NCBI GenBank assembly: GCA_964603935.1 | Contig: CAZRWL010000018.1 | Coordinates: 1-19,861, forward strand | Direction of reading: 5' to 3' | From: GWB1-37-8 sp964603935 | GTDB lineage: Bacteria > Patescibacteriota > Microgenomatia > Levybacterales > UBA12049 | Length of the DNA: 19,861 bases | In this document: positions 1-6,399 of the stretch, piece after piece | How the letters are laid out: each line of letters opens with the position of its first letter | How positions within the stretch are numbered: the stretch's first letter is position 1 | The notes under the pieces: model-generated | The model's input: the letters and a program-made list of their open reading frames with translations, nothing else | What the model was told of the DNA's origin: nothing | Databases searched by the model: none | Program-made: the position numbers and the translations under genes

Positions 1-70
1 TCCAATGCGACATTTCTATTTTGGTCAATTACGACATTATCATATTGTCGCTACAAAAAACCCGCGCCTC

Positions 71-99
71 TTGACAAAGAGCAAAATAGTTGGGATAGT
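71..99 (+). promoter_or_regulatory. Promoter of the 107-628 gene, leaderless type
   Basis: TTGACA at 71-76, 17-nt spacer, GATAGT at 94-99, then only 7 nt to the ATG at 107. With a normal -10 to start-site distance, transcription would begin at or beside the ATG. The same sequence with few changes precedes the gene at 4619. Confidence 0.7.
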
Positions 100-106
100 T
101 AAAAAT

Positions 107-628
107 ATGGCAGAAGAAGCATCTGGCAAAGATGGTTTATTGAATTCCGCCAAAGCGCATTCCCCCACTATCTCTGAAAGCGCAATTGAACAGCCGGCAA
201 AAACTAAAATCGAAAAGATTGGAGATGCTGTTCCTATCGGAGATCGCGGGTGGCAGTTGGAATGGACGGAAACATCTTTTGGCGAGGGCGGAGGCGCAAC
301 ACGGCGTTTTCTTGCTACATCCGCAGATCGACAAAACAGAATCGACATACGCCTCATGAAAAAGTCTACTGACGGACAAGGAATTTGGGAAATTAATATT
401 CAGCCATTCCTTGTGAATGGCAAAAATCCATCTGGCGAAATGCTTCCTCGGGAAATACCGGTCACGCAGACAGAAATAAATGATACCTTAAGGCAAATTG
501 CGGCTGTTTATCCCGACATAGATAAGATTAGGGGCATTAGGCTTACTCAAGGCAAACCAACCGGCAAAAAACCTGATGGGTCATTAGCGCGAATTTTGCA
601 AGAAATGCCTCTTAATCGCTATCGCTAG
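107..628 (+). CDS. Unrecognised soluble protein, 173 aa
   Basis: I do not recognise this protein. The ATG at 107 is preferred over an upstream in-frame ATG at 5 because a consensus-like promoter (71-99) lies between them and would leave the upstream start untranscribed. The first ~45 residues are low in complexity (Ala, Ser, Lys, Glu). A compact middle follows, with the stretch GDRGWQLEWTE and alternating hydrophobic residues suggesting beta strands. A helical part contains TQTEINDTLRQIAAVYPDID, and the tail is basic. There is no signal peptide and no membrane segment. Its promoter is almost the same as that of the gene at 4619, but the two proteins show no clear similarity, so they may share a regulator without being paralogues. 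It could be a cytoplasmic accessory protein; no function is proposed. Confidence 0.6.
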   Translation: MAEEASGKDGLLNSAKAHSPTISESAIEQPAKTKIEKIGDAVPIGDRGWQLEWTETSFGEGGGATRRFLATSADRQNRIDIRLMKKSTDGQGIWEINIQPFLVNGKNPSGEMLPREIPVTQTEINDTLRQIAAVYPDIDKIRGIRLTQGKPTGKKPDGSLARILQEMPLNRYR

Positions 629-654
629 ACAAGAAATCATCTTGGTGAAACAAA

Positions 655-678
655 TACTTGACAAGTTGTCAAGAAAAT
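655..678 (+). promoter_or_regulatory. Orphan copy of the toxin-antitoxin operator/-35
   Basis: 24 bp identical to 3894-3917, the control region of the intact toxin-antitoxin pair. It contains the inverted repeat TTGACA-AGT-TGTCAA at 658-672. Identity ends just before the -10 box of the intact copy, so this copy has lost the TATATA element and the antitoxin gene. Confidence 0.65.
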
Positions 679-927
679 GGGCACCGACATTGACATACAT
701 ATTCTATTATGGTCTCTTTTCTCCCCAAGCAGGATTTCCAAAAAGGTGAAAAACATACTTTATGAATCTGAAACTATTAAATTTGTCAGTGTAATAAGCG
801 TTTGGGAAACAAAGATCCATTTGACCGCATGCTCGCTTGGCAAGCTATTAATAAGAATTTCTCTTTATTGACCAAAGATAAGGATTTCGCCGATTATAAA
901 AATTATGGTTTGAAAATAGTTTGGTAA
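677..927 (+). pseudogene. Broken chimeric PIN-domain (VapC-type) toxin
   Basis: The first part reads MGTDIDIHILLWSL then ISKKVKNIL and VISVWE, aligning with the N-terminus of the intact toxin at 4169 (VDTHVFLWAI, LSKKAKSLL, LITFWE), including the first catalytic Asp and the Glu of the WE motif, but it is clearly diverged. At 807 the sequence switches to a 121-bp block differing from 4447-4567 at one base. That junction deletes about 50 codons and puts the tail (DPFDRMLAWQA, LLTKDKDF) out of frame, so the reading frame stops early at 869-871. No antitoxin gene precedes it; the operator is fused directly to the toxin start. A functional ribonuclease is not expected. The insertion sequence begins 4 bp after the old stop codon. 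Confidence 0.8.
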
Positions 928-930
928 ACA

Positions 931-980
931 TTGTTACGCGTCTTCTGAATTGTCCCTTTAAAACGTCATCTCAATTGTCC
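931..980 (+). repeat. Left terminal inverted repeat of the IS
   Basis: Matches the reverse complement of 2126-2175 at 32 of 50 positions. It contains the motifs TGAATTGTCC and CTCAATTGTCC about 26 bp apart, a doubled binding-site pattern that is mirrored at the right end. Confidence 0.65.
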
Positions 981-1004
981 TAGACTTCTCATCATCTTCT
1001 AAGC

Positions 1005-1015
1005 AAGGAGGTGAT
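1005..1015 (+). promoter_or_regulatory. Very strong Shine-Dalgarno of the transposase
   Basis: AAGGAGGTGAT is an 11-base match to the anti-Shine-Dalgarno end of bacterial 16S rRNA. The AGGAGG core lies 8 nt before the ATG at 1020 and decides that start over the GTG at 1011 and ATG at 1014, which lie inside the ribosome site. Most neighbouring genes lack any such site. Confidence 0.75.
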
Positions 1016-1019
1016 GAAA

Positions 1020-2033
1020 ATGCTAAAGAAAGAACTTTCTTTTAAACAGGAGATTGTTGGAAAATTATTCAAGGGAAAAATCAGCAGAAAAGAAGCGACA
1101 AAGTTTCTTGATTGCTCAGGAAAAACAATTATCCGTTATCTTGCAAGAGCAGAAAAAGGCGGATTAGGAGCATTAAGGGATAAGCGGCATAGCAATAACC
1201 GAAAACTCTCTCCAAAACAAGAAAAAGAATTAGTAAAGATTAAGGAAGAAGGAGGATGGCGTTCTGCCAGAAAAGCGCTTGAGATAACGGGAATCACTAA
1301 TGTTAAAGCTCGGCAGGTGCAAAGACTCTGGGTTAAGCACAATCTTCATCGGGAAAATATTGAAAGATTAAAACCAATTGTCCGTTTTGTTGCGCCTTAC
1401 CCAAACGACTTATGGCAGTCAGATATTCAAGGTAAACTGCATTTTTCTTTTCTTGGCGATGCGTATTTGATCGCAACTATTGATGACCATTCAAGGTTTA
1501 TTCTTGGCGCAAAATGGTTTTCCCAACAAACACAGATGAATGTTTTTCGAGTCTGGTATCACTGCTTGTTTCAGTGGGGATTACCAAAGTCGATGCTTCA
1601 AGACAAAGGCAGTCAATACAAGTCAACCAATCCCAAAGGAGAGGCAACTTATGAATATTACGCAAAGGCATTGGGAATTAAACTCATTTTTGCCCATAAA
1701 GCAAGGACTAAGGGAAAAGTTGAAAAGTTTTGGAGATTTGTTCAGCAGGATTTTGCCCGGGAGAATCTTGATGTCAAATCGTTTGAAGAATTAAACAAGA
1801 GATTCTTTAAATGGCAGATTAAATTTAATGAAGAGTTTAAACATTCAGGAATTGGAATGAATGGGCAAGCCCCTGCCACAATCTACCAACCATCGGAAAG
1901 AAGAAGATCAAGAAAAGAATTATCAGAACTTTTGACAATTACCATCAGGAGATTTGTCTATTTGGACTCTACCATATCCTTGTTTGGAAAAAGATACAAA
2001 GTTCCTCCAGGATACATCAAATGCAGGATCTGA
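1020..2033 (+). CDS. IS481-family DDE transposase, C-terminus cut by an in-frame stop
   Basis: The protein (337 aa from ATG 1020) catalyses strand transfer of the surrounding insertion sequence. The first ~110 residues form two helix-turn-helix units (EATKFLDCSGKTIIRYLARA; SARKALEITGIT...ARQVQRLW). The integrase core follows with the DDE residues in context: Asp135 (LWQSDIQGKL), Asp195 (LQDKGSQY) and Glu235 (KGKVEKFWRF), plus the family pattern ATIDDHSRFILG. The C-terminal small domain (FGKRYKVPPGYI) is interrupted by TGA at 2031-2033. The same frame continues after the stop for 24 codons as LKIKGEKVSLEAMGKTILRF to a TAA at 2106-2108, which is the expected family C-terminus (beta strand, then Gly-Lys...Arg-Phe). 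The catalytic core is complete, so activity may be reduced rather than lost. Confidence 0.85.
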   Translation: MLKKELSFKQEIVGKLFKGKISRKEATKFLDCSGKTIIRYLARAEKGGLGALRDKRHSNNRKLSPKQEKELVKIKEEGGWRSARKALEITGITNVKARQVQRLWVKHNLHRENIERLKPIVRFVAPYPNDLWQSDIQGKLHFSFLGDAYLIATIDDHSRFILGAKWFSQQTQMNVFRVWYHCLFQWGLPKSMLQDKGSQYKSTNPKGEATYEYYAKALGIKLIFAHKARTKGKVEKFWRFVQQDFARENLDVKSFEELNKRFFKWQIKFNEEFKHSGIGMNGQAPATIYQPSERRRSRKELSELLTITIRRFVYLDSTISLFGKRYKVPPGYIKCRI

Positions 2034-2125
2034 CTTAAGATTAAAGGAGAAAAGGTATCTTTAGAAGCAATGGGTAAAACCATTCTTAGATTTAGACTGA
2101 AGGCTTAACTGCCCACCTTCAGTTG

Positions 2126-2175
2126 GGAAAGTTTAGATTTCGTAAAATTAGGAAAATTGAGATTTCGCATTACAA
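2126..2175 (-). repeat. Right terminal inverted repeat of the IS
   Basis: The reverse complement matches 931-980 at 32 of 50 positions and ends in ACA at 2174. It starts 17 bp after the original transposase stop (2106-2108). Confidence 0.65.
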
Positions 2176-2254
2176 TTTCCCTAATCAATACTCTCCACAA
2201 CAAGCTACAAGGAAAAACCCTTAAAAGGGATTATCATAACTTAGGCAAGTCAAC

Positions 2255-2281
2255 TTCCCTAAATCATACTAATTTAGGGAA
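2255..2281. repeat. Perfect 10-bp inverted repeat behind the phosphatase gene
   Basis: TTCCCTAAAT (2255-2264) pairs with ATTTAGGGAA (2272-2281) around a 7-nt loop. It lies 14 bp beyond the stop of the minus-strand phosphatase gene. There is no U-run on either side, so a rho-independent terminator is not supported; it could still stabilise the 3' end. A related motif, TTTCCCTAATC, occurs at 2177-2187. Confidence 0.5.
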
Positions 2282-2294
2282 TTATATCAAGCAG

Positions 2295-3842
2295 TTATTT
2301 CCGCCCAGGGATAGGAGAGTTAATAACTATCGCTGTCATATCATCTGGTTTACTGCGGATATTTGACCGATCATCCCTGCTTGTTTTAAGCGCCTCTTTG
2401 ACTAAATTTTTCGAAGCAAGATCGGAAGACGAACTATACAATAGAATTTCCCCTATCTGATTATCTGTAAGATTGTCCGATATGCCGTCTGAACAAGCCA
2501 AAATCATATCTCCGGGCATAAAATCAACAGTATGCAGTCTTGGCGAAACAGACCGATAACTTCCTAGAGTTTGCGAAATTATATTTCTGGAATTAAAAAA
2601 ATCAAGCTCTGATTTACTTAATTGCTCAGCGCTAGTTGCGTTATTGAGTTTTGACTGAATCTGCCTCGCTTCTGCCTCATTAAGAATCTGTCCGCGAATT
2701 AGATTGTCATCAAGAGTAACCTGCTCAAGCTTACCGCGTCTAAATAAATAAACTCTGCTATCTCCCACATTGCCGATTACCGCTTTCTTTTCTCCCGCTT
2801 TTCCCTCCCAAATATAAACAACAGAACCCGTAGTTGCCATATTATTGTGATCTTTTTGCGCTTGATCAAAAACTTCTGCGCTCGCATTCAACAAGGTTTT
2901 TTCCACTGCCTCCCGCGCTTGTTCCAAAGTCAACCCATACGACAAGCTTCCTAAGCTTTTCTCAACGGTATCCCTTGCCATTCCTGACGCCTTATTCCCT
3001 GCTGCATGTCCGCCCAAACCATCAAATACGCCGCAAGCTTTCTTGTTCGGAAGCACAAAAGATGAATCTTCATTACGGTCGGGATGATTCTCGCTAGCAA
3101 TACTTTCCGCTGCTACCTGAAGAGATCCTGAAGGAGAAAACTCTTGTTTTTTAGCGGGAGTCGCTATCCTGCTAAAGTCCTCGATGATTTTGTTGATTGG
3201 ATATTTTGCCAAAAGATTGGGGTCATTGATTATTTGCGGATCGACTATAATCGCTTCCAATATCGCCGATGTACTAGCAGATTGATGATTCCAGAGAAAG
3301 CTTTCTCCAATAACAATCTTATTTTCATCCGCCAATTCTATCTTTAAATCCAAATAATTTTCAGCTTCTACACCTGTTCCTCTGTTAGCAAAAATGTCTC
3401 TTGCGCTCATTAACTTTAAGGAATCTCCTTCCCTTGTAAGTTGATATATATTTCCGGATGCTGTCCTAAGAAAAGCTATTTTTGCTGCTTCTTGCAAATT
3501 ATCTCCAAAAACATCTGCTAGTTTGACTGTTTGACCAGTCTCTTTAATTTCTCTTCCCAAACGATTTCCTGCAACAACCTGTGGGAATTTATCCAAAACA
3601 TTTTTCGGGGCTGGAGGAGTGGCTTCGATTGGAGTCGGCTGTGGAGCATTAGATTCCGCTTGCGCTGGGGATTGAGTTTTGTTTTCTGGTTGCCCTATTA
3701 GATTTGACGAAACAGGACTTACAGGCACTTTCTTTCCGAAAAGTCCAAAAAGTCCCCTGCCCTTCTGCTCCTGCCCTAACGGTTTTAAATTTGGTGATTT
3801 TGGCGCAGGTAAGCCCACATCTTGTCCGCCCTCATTTGCCAT
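2295..3842 (-). CDS. PP2C-type Ser/Thr protein phosphatase with novel N-terminal domain
   Basis: The 515-aa protein removes phosphate from Ser/Thr in proteins, using two metal ions. Residues 1-80 are a Pro/Gln-rich linker. Residues 81-227 form a domain I cannot assign (LDKFPQVVAG, FLRTASGNIYQL, KLMSARDI, IIEDFSRIA) which recurs alone in the gene at 6400-6999. Residues 243-507 are a complete PP2C catalytic domain: DRNED at 255-259, FDGLGGHAAG at 273-282, GNVGDSRVYL at 357-366, CSDGISDNL at 450-458 and DDMT at 500-503, so all metal-binding Asp positions are present. No membrane segment or signal peptide is visible. The gene is divergent from the toxin-antitoxin pair and has a leaderless-type promoter. 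Partner kinases are not in the window. The length exceeds a bare PP2C (about 240-260 aa) because of the added domain. Confidence 0.9.
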   Translation of the reverse strand: MANEGGQDVGLPAPKSPNLKPLGQEQKGRGLFGLFGKKVPVSPVSSNLIGQPENKTQSPAQAESNAPQPTPIEATPPAPKNVLDKFPQVVAGNRLGREIKETGQTVKLADVFGDNLQEAAKIAFLRTASGNIYQLTREGDSLKLMSARDIFANRGTGVEAENYLDLKIELADENKIVIGESFLWNHQSASTSAILEAIIVDPQIINDPNLLAKYPINKIIEDFSRIATPAKKQEFSPSGSLQVAAESIASENHPDRNEDSSFVLPNKKACGVFDGLGGHAAGNKASGMARDTVEKSLGSLSYGLTLEQAREAVEKTLLNASAEVFDQAQKDHNNMATTGSVVYIWEGKAGEKKAVIGNVGDSRVYLFRRGKLEQVTLDDNLIRGQILNEAEARQIQSKLNNATSAEQLSKSELDFFNSRNIISQTLGSYRSVSPRLHTVDFMPGDMILACSDGISDNLTDNQIGEILLYSSSSDLASKNLVKEALKTSRDDRSNIRSKPDDMTAIVINSPIPGRK

Positions 3843-3851
3843 AATGAATCC

Positions 3852-3881
3852 AGCGTATCAAAACTTCTCTCCGCTTGTCAA
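3852..3881 (-). promoter_or_regulatory. Minus-strand promoter of the PP2C gene
   Basis: On the minus strand TTGACA (3876-3881) is followed by an 18-nt spacer and TACGCT (3852-3857), then 9 nt to the ATG at 3842. The -10 fits TAnnnT only loosely. It lies back to back with the toxin-antitoxin promoter, 15 bp between the two -35 boxes. Confidence 0.5.
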
Positions 3882-3896
3882 TAGACAGAGTGGTAC

Positions 3897-3925
3897 TTGA
3901 CAAGTTGTCAAGAAAATAGTATATA
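3897..3925 (+). promoter_or_regulatory. Toxin-antitoxin promoter with operator overlapping the -35
   Basis: TTGACA (3897-3902), 17-nt spacer, TATATA (3920-3925), then 7 nt to the ATG at 3933. The -35 is one arm of a perfect inverted repeat, TTGACA-AGT-TGTCAA (3897-3911), well placed for repression by the antitoxin or the antitoxin-toxin complex, as is known for Phd-type systems. That the antitoxin binds here is inference. Confidence 0.7.
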
Positions 3926-3932
3926 TATCCAT

Positions 3933-4172
3933 ATGTATCTCTTAACCGTAGGACAGTTTAAATCGAGATTTTCTGAAGTTCTGGAAAAAGTAATTGCCGG
4001 AGAAAGTATCGGCGTTACCTATGGCAAAAGCAAAAAGAAAGTAGCGGCAATAGTTCCTTATAACAAGTTGCATCAGAGCAATAGAATTAAACTGGGATTA
4101 TTTAAAGGTAAATTTTCTTTCAAGATAAAGAAAGGCTTCAAAATGACCGATGAAGAGTTTTTAAATTCATGA
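3933..4172 (+). CDS. Phd/YefM-family antitoxin
   Basis: 79 aa. The N-terminal half (VGQFKSRFSEVLEKVIAGES, then IGVTYGKSKKKVAAIVPY) is the Phd/YefM DNA-binding fold. The C-terminal half (GLFKGKFSFKIKKGFKMTDE, then EFLNS) is the short toxin-binding tail seen with this toxin type. It should neutralise the toxin encoded next and repress the shared promoter. The ATG at 3933 is chosen because the TTG at 3897 is part of the -35 box and would lie upstream of the transcription start. Stop and toxin start overlap as ATGA, which suggests translational coupling. The mRNA should be leaderless. Confidence 0.88.
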   Translation: MYLLTVGQFKSRFSEVLEKVIAGESIGVTYGKSKKKVAAIVPYNKLHQSNRIKLGLFKGKFSFKIKKGFKMTDEEFLNS

Positions 4173-4567
4173 ACTATCTTGTTGATACGCATGTTTTTTT
4201 GTGGGCAATATCAGCTCCTGAAAAACTCTCCAAAAAGGCAAAAAGCCTTCTGCTTGATGTCGACTCGGCAAAATACATAAGTCTAATAACTTTCTGGGAA
4301 ATATCCCTAAAATTTTCCACAGGAAAATTAGATTTAAAAGGGGGTTTACCAGAGAACATGCCCTTTATAGCCAAAAGGGTAGGGCTTGAGGTTTTAAGCT
4401 TAGACACTGATACGGTGTCCTCTTTCTATAAATTACCTAAAATACCAAACAAAGATCCATTTGACCGCATGCTCGCTTGGCAAGCTATTAATAAAAATTT
4501 CTCTTTATTGACCAAAGATAAGGATTTCGCCGATTATAAAAATTATGGTTTGAAAATAGTTTGGTAA
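4169..4567 (+). CDS. PIN-domain (VapC-type) toxin ribonuclease
   Basis: 132 aa, normal length for this family. PIN-domain toxins are metal-dependent ribonucleases that block translation. Acidic residues are in the expected places: Asp6 in LVDTHVFLWA, Glu44 in ITFWEISLK, Asp96 and Asp99 in KDPFDRMLAWQA, Asp117 in LLTKDKDF. The N-terminal signature LxDTHxxLWA and the ending LKIVW mark the subgroup that pairs with Phd-type antitoxins. It overlaps the antitoxin gene by 4 nt. The last 121 bp are nearly identical to the tail of the broken toxin at 807-927, so recombination between the two copies was recent. Confidence 0.9.
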   Translation: MNYLVDTHVFLWAISAPEKLSKKAKSLLLDVDSAKYISLITFWEISLKFSTGKLDLKGGLPENMPFIAKRVGLEVLSLDTDTVSSFYKLPKIPNKDPFDRMLAWQAINKNFSLLTKDKDFADYKNYGLKIVW

Positions 4568-4583
4568 AATTTCTCTTCCCCGC

Positions 4584-4612
4584 TTGACAAAGAGCAAAAT
4601 AGTTGCAATAGT
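4584..4612 (+). promoter_or_regulatory. Promoter of the 4619-5278 gene, leaderless type
   Basis: TTGACA (4584-4589), 17-nt spacer, AATAGT (4607-4612), then 6 nt to the ATG at 4619. Nearly identical to 71-99 through the -35, the spacer and the first bases beyond the -10. Confidence 0.7.
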
Positions 4613-4618
4613 TAAAGT

Positions 4619-5278
4619 ATGGAGCAGCAACCGCCGTCAAGTCCGAAAGAATCGCAGGAAAATCCAGGCAAAGAATTAATTGCTTTACTCAAAGAAAAAT
4701 ACCCGCCCGGGATTATCCTAAGCTTCAATTCTCCCGGCTCTCAAGCCGAACAGTCGCAACAAACAAATCCCGAAATAATTATGTTCCGTGAAAAGGCAAC
4801 GCCGGATGGCTCGTGGTATCTGGTAACAGAAAAAGGATTCTATGAAGTTGGAAAAGTATCGCTAGACCCAAGGAATCCAAATTCCAAACTAACTACGGAT
4901 GAGAAAAACTTACAAGAATTATTCGCAAATCCCGATAAATACCCAAAAGCCCATCTTTTGCCTCATGAAAAATCATTTACTGTTCCTATGCCCGGTGAAT
5001 TAGACACGGAAAAAAAGCTCGTGCTTGAAGTCAGGAACAACGGAAAACCGCTGGAAGATGATAGTATGCCGCGCAAAGCGCTGGAGAACAGTATAGAAAA
5101 ATTTGAATCAGGAAAAAAAGCCAAAGAGGCTCTCGCGAACATGCTTACTCGCCTAGAACAACCGTCTCAAGCTCAAGCTTCGCCCGAAGCTCAACAGCCT
5201 CCGCCGCCGGCAAAACTACCCCCCTCCTATTTCGTAGGATTTGTCAATCCTCCGCACCCCAACGTCCCCAAAAAATAG
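4619..5278 (+). CDS. Unrecognised soluble protein with Pro-rich tail, 219 aa
   Basis: I do not recognise a family. Residues 1-20 are rich in Pro, Ser and Gln. Residues 21-130 look folded, with EIIMFREKATPDGSWYLVTE and GFYEVGKVSLD, a pattern loosely like the SGNIYxL strand pair of the PP2C-associated domain, though I would not call it homologous. Residues 150-180 are helical and charged. Residues 180-219 are Pro/Ala/Gln-rich, ending FVGFVNPPHPNVPKK. No signal peptide or membrane segment is present. It follows the toxin gene by 51 bp but has its own promoter. The gene is one of several in this region whose protein has a proline-rich disordered end. Confidence 0.65.
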   Translation: MEQQPPSSPKESQENPGKELIALLKEKYPPGIILSFNSPGSQAEQSQQTNPEIIMFREKATPDGSWYLVTEKGFYEVGKVSLDPRNPNSKLTTDEKNLQELFANPDKYPKAHLLPHEKSFTVPMPGELDTEKKLVLEVRNNGKPLEDDSMPRKALENSIEKFESGKKAKEALANMLTRLEQPSQAQASPEAQQPPPPAKLPPSYFVGFVNPPHPNVPKK

Positions 5279-5330
5279 ACCTCCGCAGGGATAAATAAAC
5301 TCCACTTGGTTTTACGATTAGCCTACGCCT

Positions 5331-6281
5331 TTAAGGTGTAACCTCAAAAACTTTCATTCCTATCCTTATCTCCACAACTGTTGCTGTATTCGCCTGAATA
5401 AGTTTTATGTATGGATTTAATCTTTCAAAAATGTCCTTGTCCGATTCTGTGTGGAAATCTTTGAGTTTTTGAATTTGCCTAACTCCCAATCCTTCAAAAT
5501 CTCCGGCATTTGCATCGTAAGCCCTTCTGATTCTCGCGCAATAATACGTTTCCAAAAATAATTTGTCTGTCTCGCTTAAATCTTTTTTGGGCAAAACCGC
5601 AGAAGCAAAAGTCTCAAAATCCGCAAATGAATATCCCTCCGCAGATTTCCTAGCTTGATAGTATAGCAATCCTTTTTCCGCGGTGTCTGCTTTCATTATC
5701 CTCTCCCATATCGCCCTTCCTTTTGGCATTGTCTCCTCGTCAAAACCATTTTCCAAAAACCAACCTCTTACCGCAAGCAGTTTGCGGACTTTTTCTCCTA
5801 CTTTGTTTTTTGAACTGCCAGCCGCTGCTCTATTGTATGTGCTTTCTTGGGGAAGGAGTTTTGGAAAAAAACCTACATACCTGCCATGCCCCACGCAGTC
5901 GCTAATTTGTTTGCGGGTAACATTCCTTGCGCCCTTCATCTCTAAAGCTATAGAAATTTCCCGAACCGACATACCCATCTCCACATAAGGCTTGATCGCA
6001 AATAGCAGATTGCTTCTGTTTCGCCTAAAGGCTTCTACGCTCTCTTCCGGAGTTGGCTTATTTATGCACCCTATCCGCCACAAAGTCTTCAGCGCTCCTG
6101 AGGCTTCTTTCGCTGTTATACCCTCTCTTTCCGCTATTTCCCAGCGGGTAAAACCCTGCCGCGTATATTCTAAAATCCTCCTTCCTGTCGTTCCCGCTCT
6201 TGGCTGTTTTGCCGGATCAATAATTTTAAAAAGCTCTTTTCTCTTAGGAACAGGCAAACGTCCCAACTCTATTGAACTCAT
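5331..6281 (-). CDS. Putative helix-turn-helix protein, 316 aa
   Basis: I do not recognise the family. The start at 6281 (MSSIELGRLPVPKR) is chosen over an in-frame ATG at 6347 because a TATATT -10 box lies 8 nt before it and the longer N-terminus is low-complexity (MMILKMMIL). Residues ~33-75 (RILEYTRQGFTRWEIAEREG, ITAKEASGALKTLWRIG) fit a winged or LuxR-like helix-turn-helix. Residues ~85-135 (IKPYVEMGMSVREISIALEM, VTRKQISDCVGHGR) fit a second one. The rest is helical, with many Lys and Glu and a cluster of Tyr and Arg (ETYYCARIRRAYDAN). It could be a DNA-binding regulator of the surrounding accessory genes; that role is inference. It is convergent with the 4619 gene. Confidence 0.6.
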   Translation of the reverse strand: MSSIELGRLPVPKRKELFKIIDPAKQPRAGTTGRRILEYTRQGFTRWEIAEREGITAKEASGALKTLWRIGCINKPTPEESVEAFRRNRSNLLFAIKPYVEMGMSVREISIALEMKGARNVTRKQISDCVGHGRYVGFFPKLLPQESTYNRAAAGSSKNKVGEKVRKLLAVRGWFLENGFDEETMPKGRAIWERIMKADTAEKGLLYYQARKSAEGYSFADFETFASAVLPKKDLSETDKLFLETYYCARIRRAYDANAGDFEGLGVRQIQKLKDFHTESDKDIFERLNPYIKLIQANTATVVEIRIGMKVFEVTP

Positions 6282-6289
6282 TACCCCAT

Positions 6290-6295
6290 AATATA
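6290..6295 (-). promoter_or_regulatory. -10 box deciding the 6281 start
   Basis: TATATT on the minus strand, ending 8 nt before the ATG at 6281. No good -35 is seen 16-18 nt upstream, so this is weaker evidence than for the neighbouring promoters. Confidence 0.4.
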
Positions 6296-6399
6296 CCTGA
6301 TTTCTCCCAAAATTCCACACCAAAATCATCATCTTCAAAATCATCATCTCAAAGGTGATAACTAGAAGTTTATTTAGGGTTGGGACTTAAGACAATATA

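Larger units (their letters stand above)
932..2174 (+). mobile_element. IS481-type insertion sequence, about 1.24 kb
   Basis: A single transposase gene is framed by long imperfect terminal inverted repeats: 931-980 on the left and the reverse complement of 2126-2175 on the right match at 32 of 50 positions without gaps. The tips read TGT...ACA, usual for this family. Each end holds two internal copies of an AATTNTCC-like motif, which may be transposase binding sites. I see no convincing target-site duplication. The element sits directly behind the broken toxin gene and inside a region with other signs of rearrangement. Confidence 0.75.

Noticed and set aside
5..106. Longer N-terminus for the first gene starting at 5
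   Set aside because: A promoter at 71-99 lies inside it, and the added residues do not look like protein of this style.
2031..2033. TGA as a sense codon (glycine), as in some CPR phyla
   Set aside because: Several well-supported genes end in TGA (antitoxin at 4172, cohesin gene at 18973), so a single nonsense mutation is more likely.
926..2182. Target-site duplication of the IS
   Set aside because: Flanks read TAAACAT and ATTTCCC; at most AT is shared, too short to claim.
5324..5340. Terminator between convergent genes (TACGCCTT/AAGGTGTA)
   Set aside because: The loop is one base and there is no U-run on either strand.
5683..6291. Plus-strand reading frames opposite the HTH gene
   Set aside because: They are antisense to a better-supported gene, with unusual composition and no promoter.
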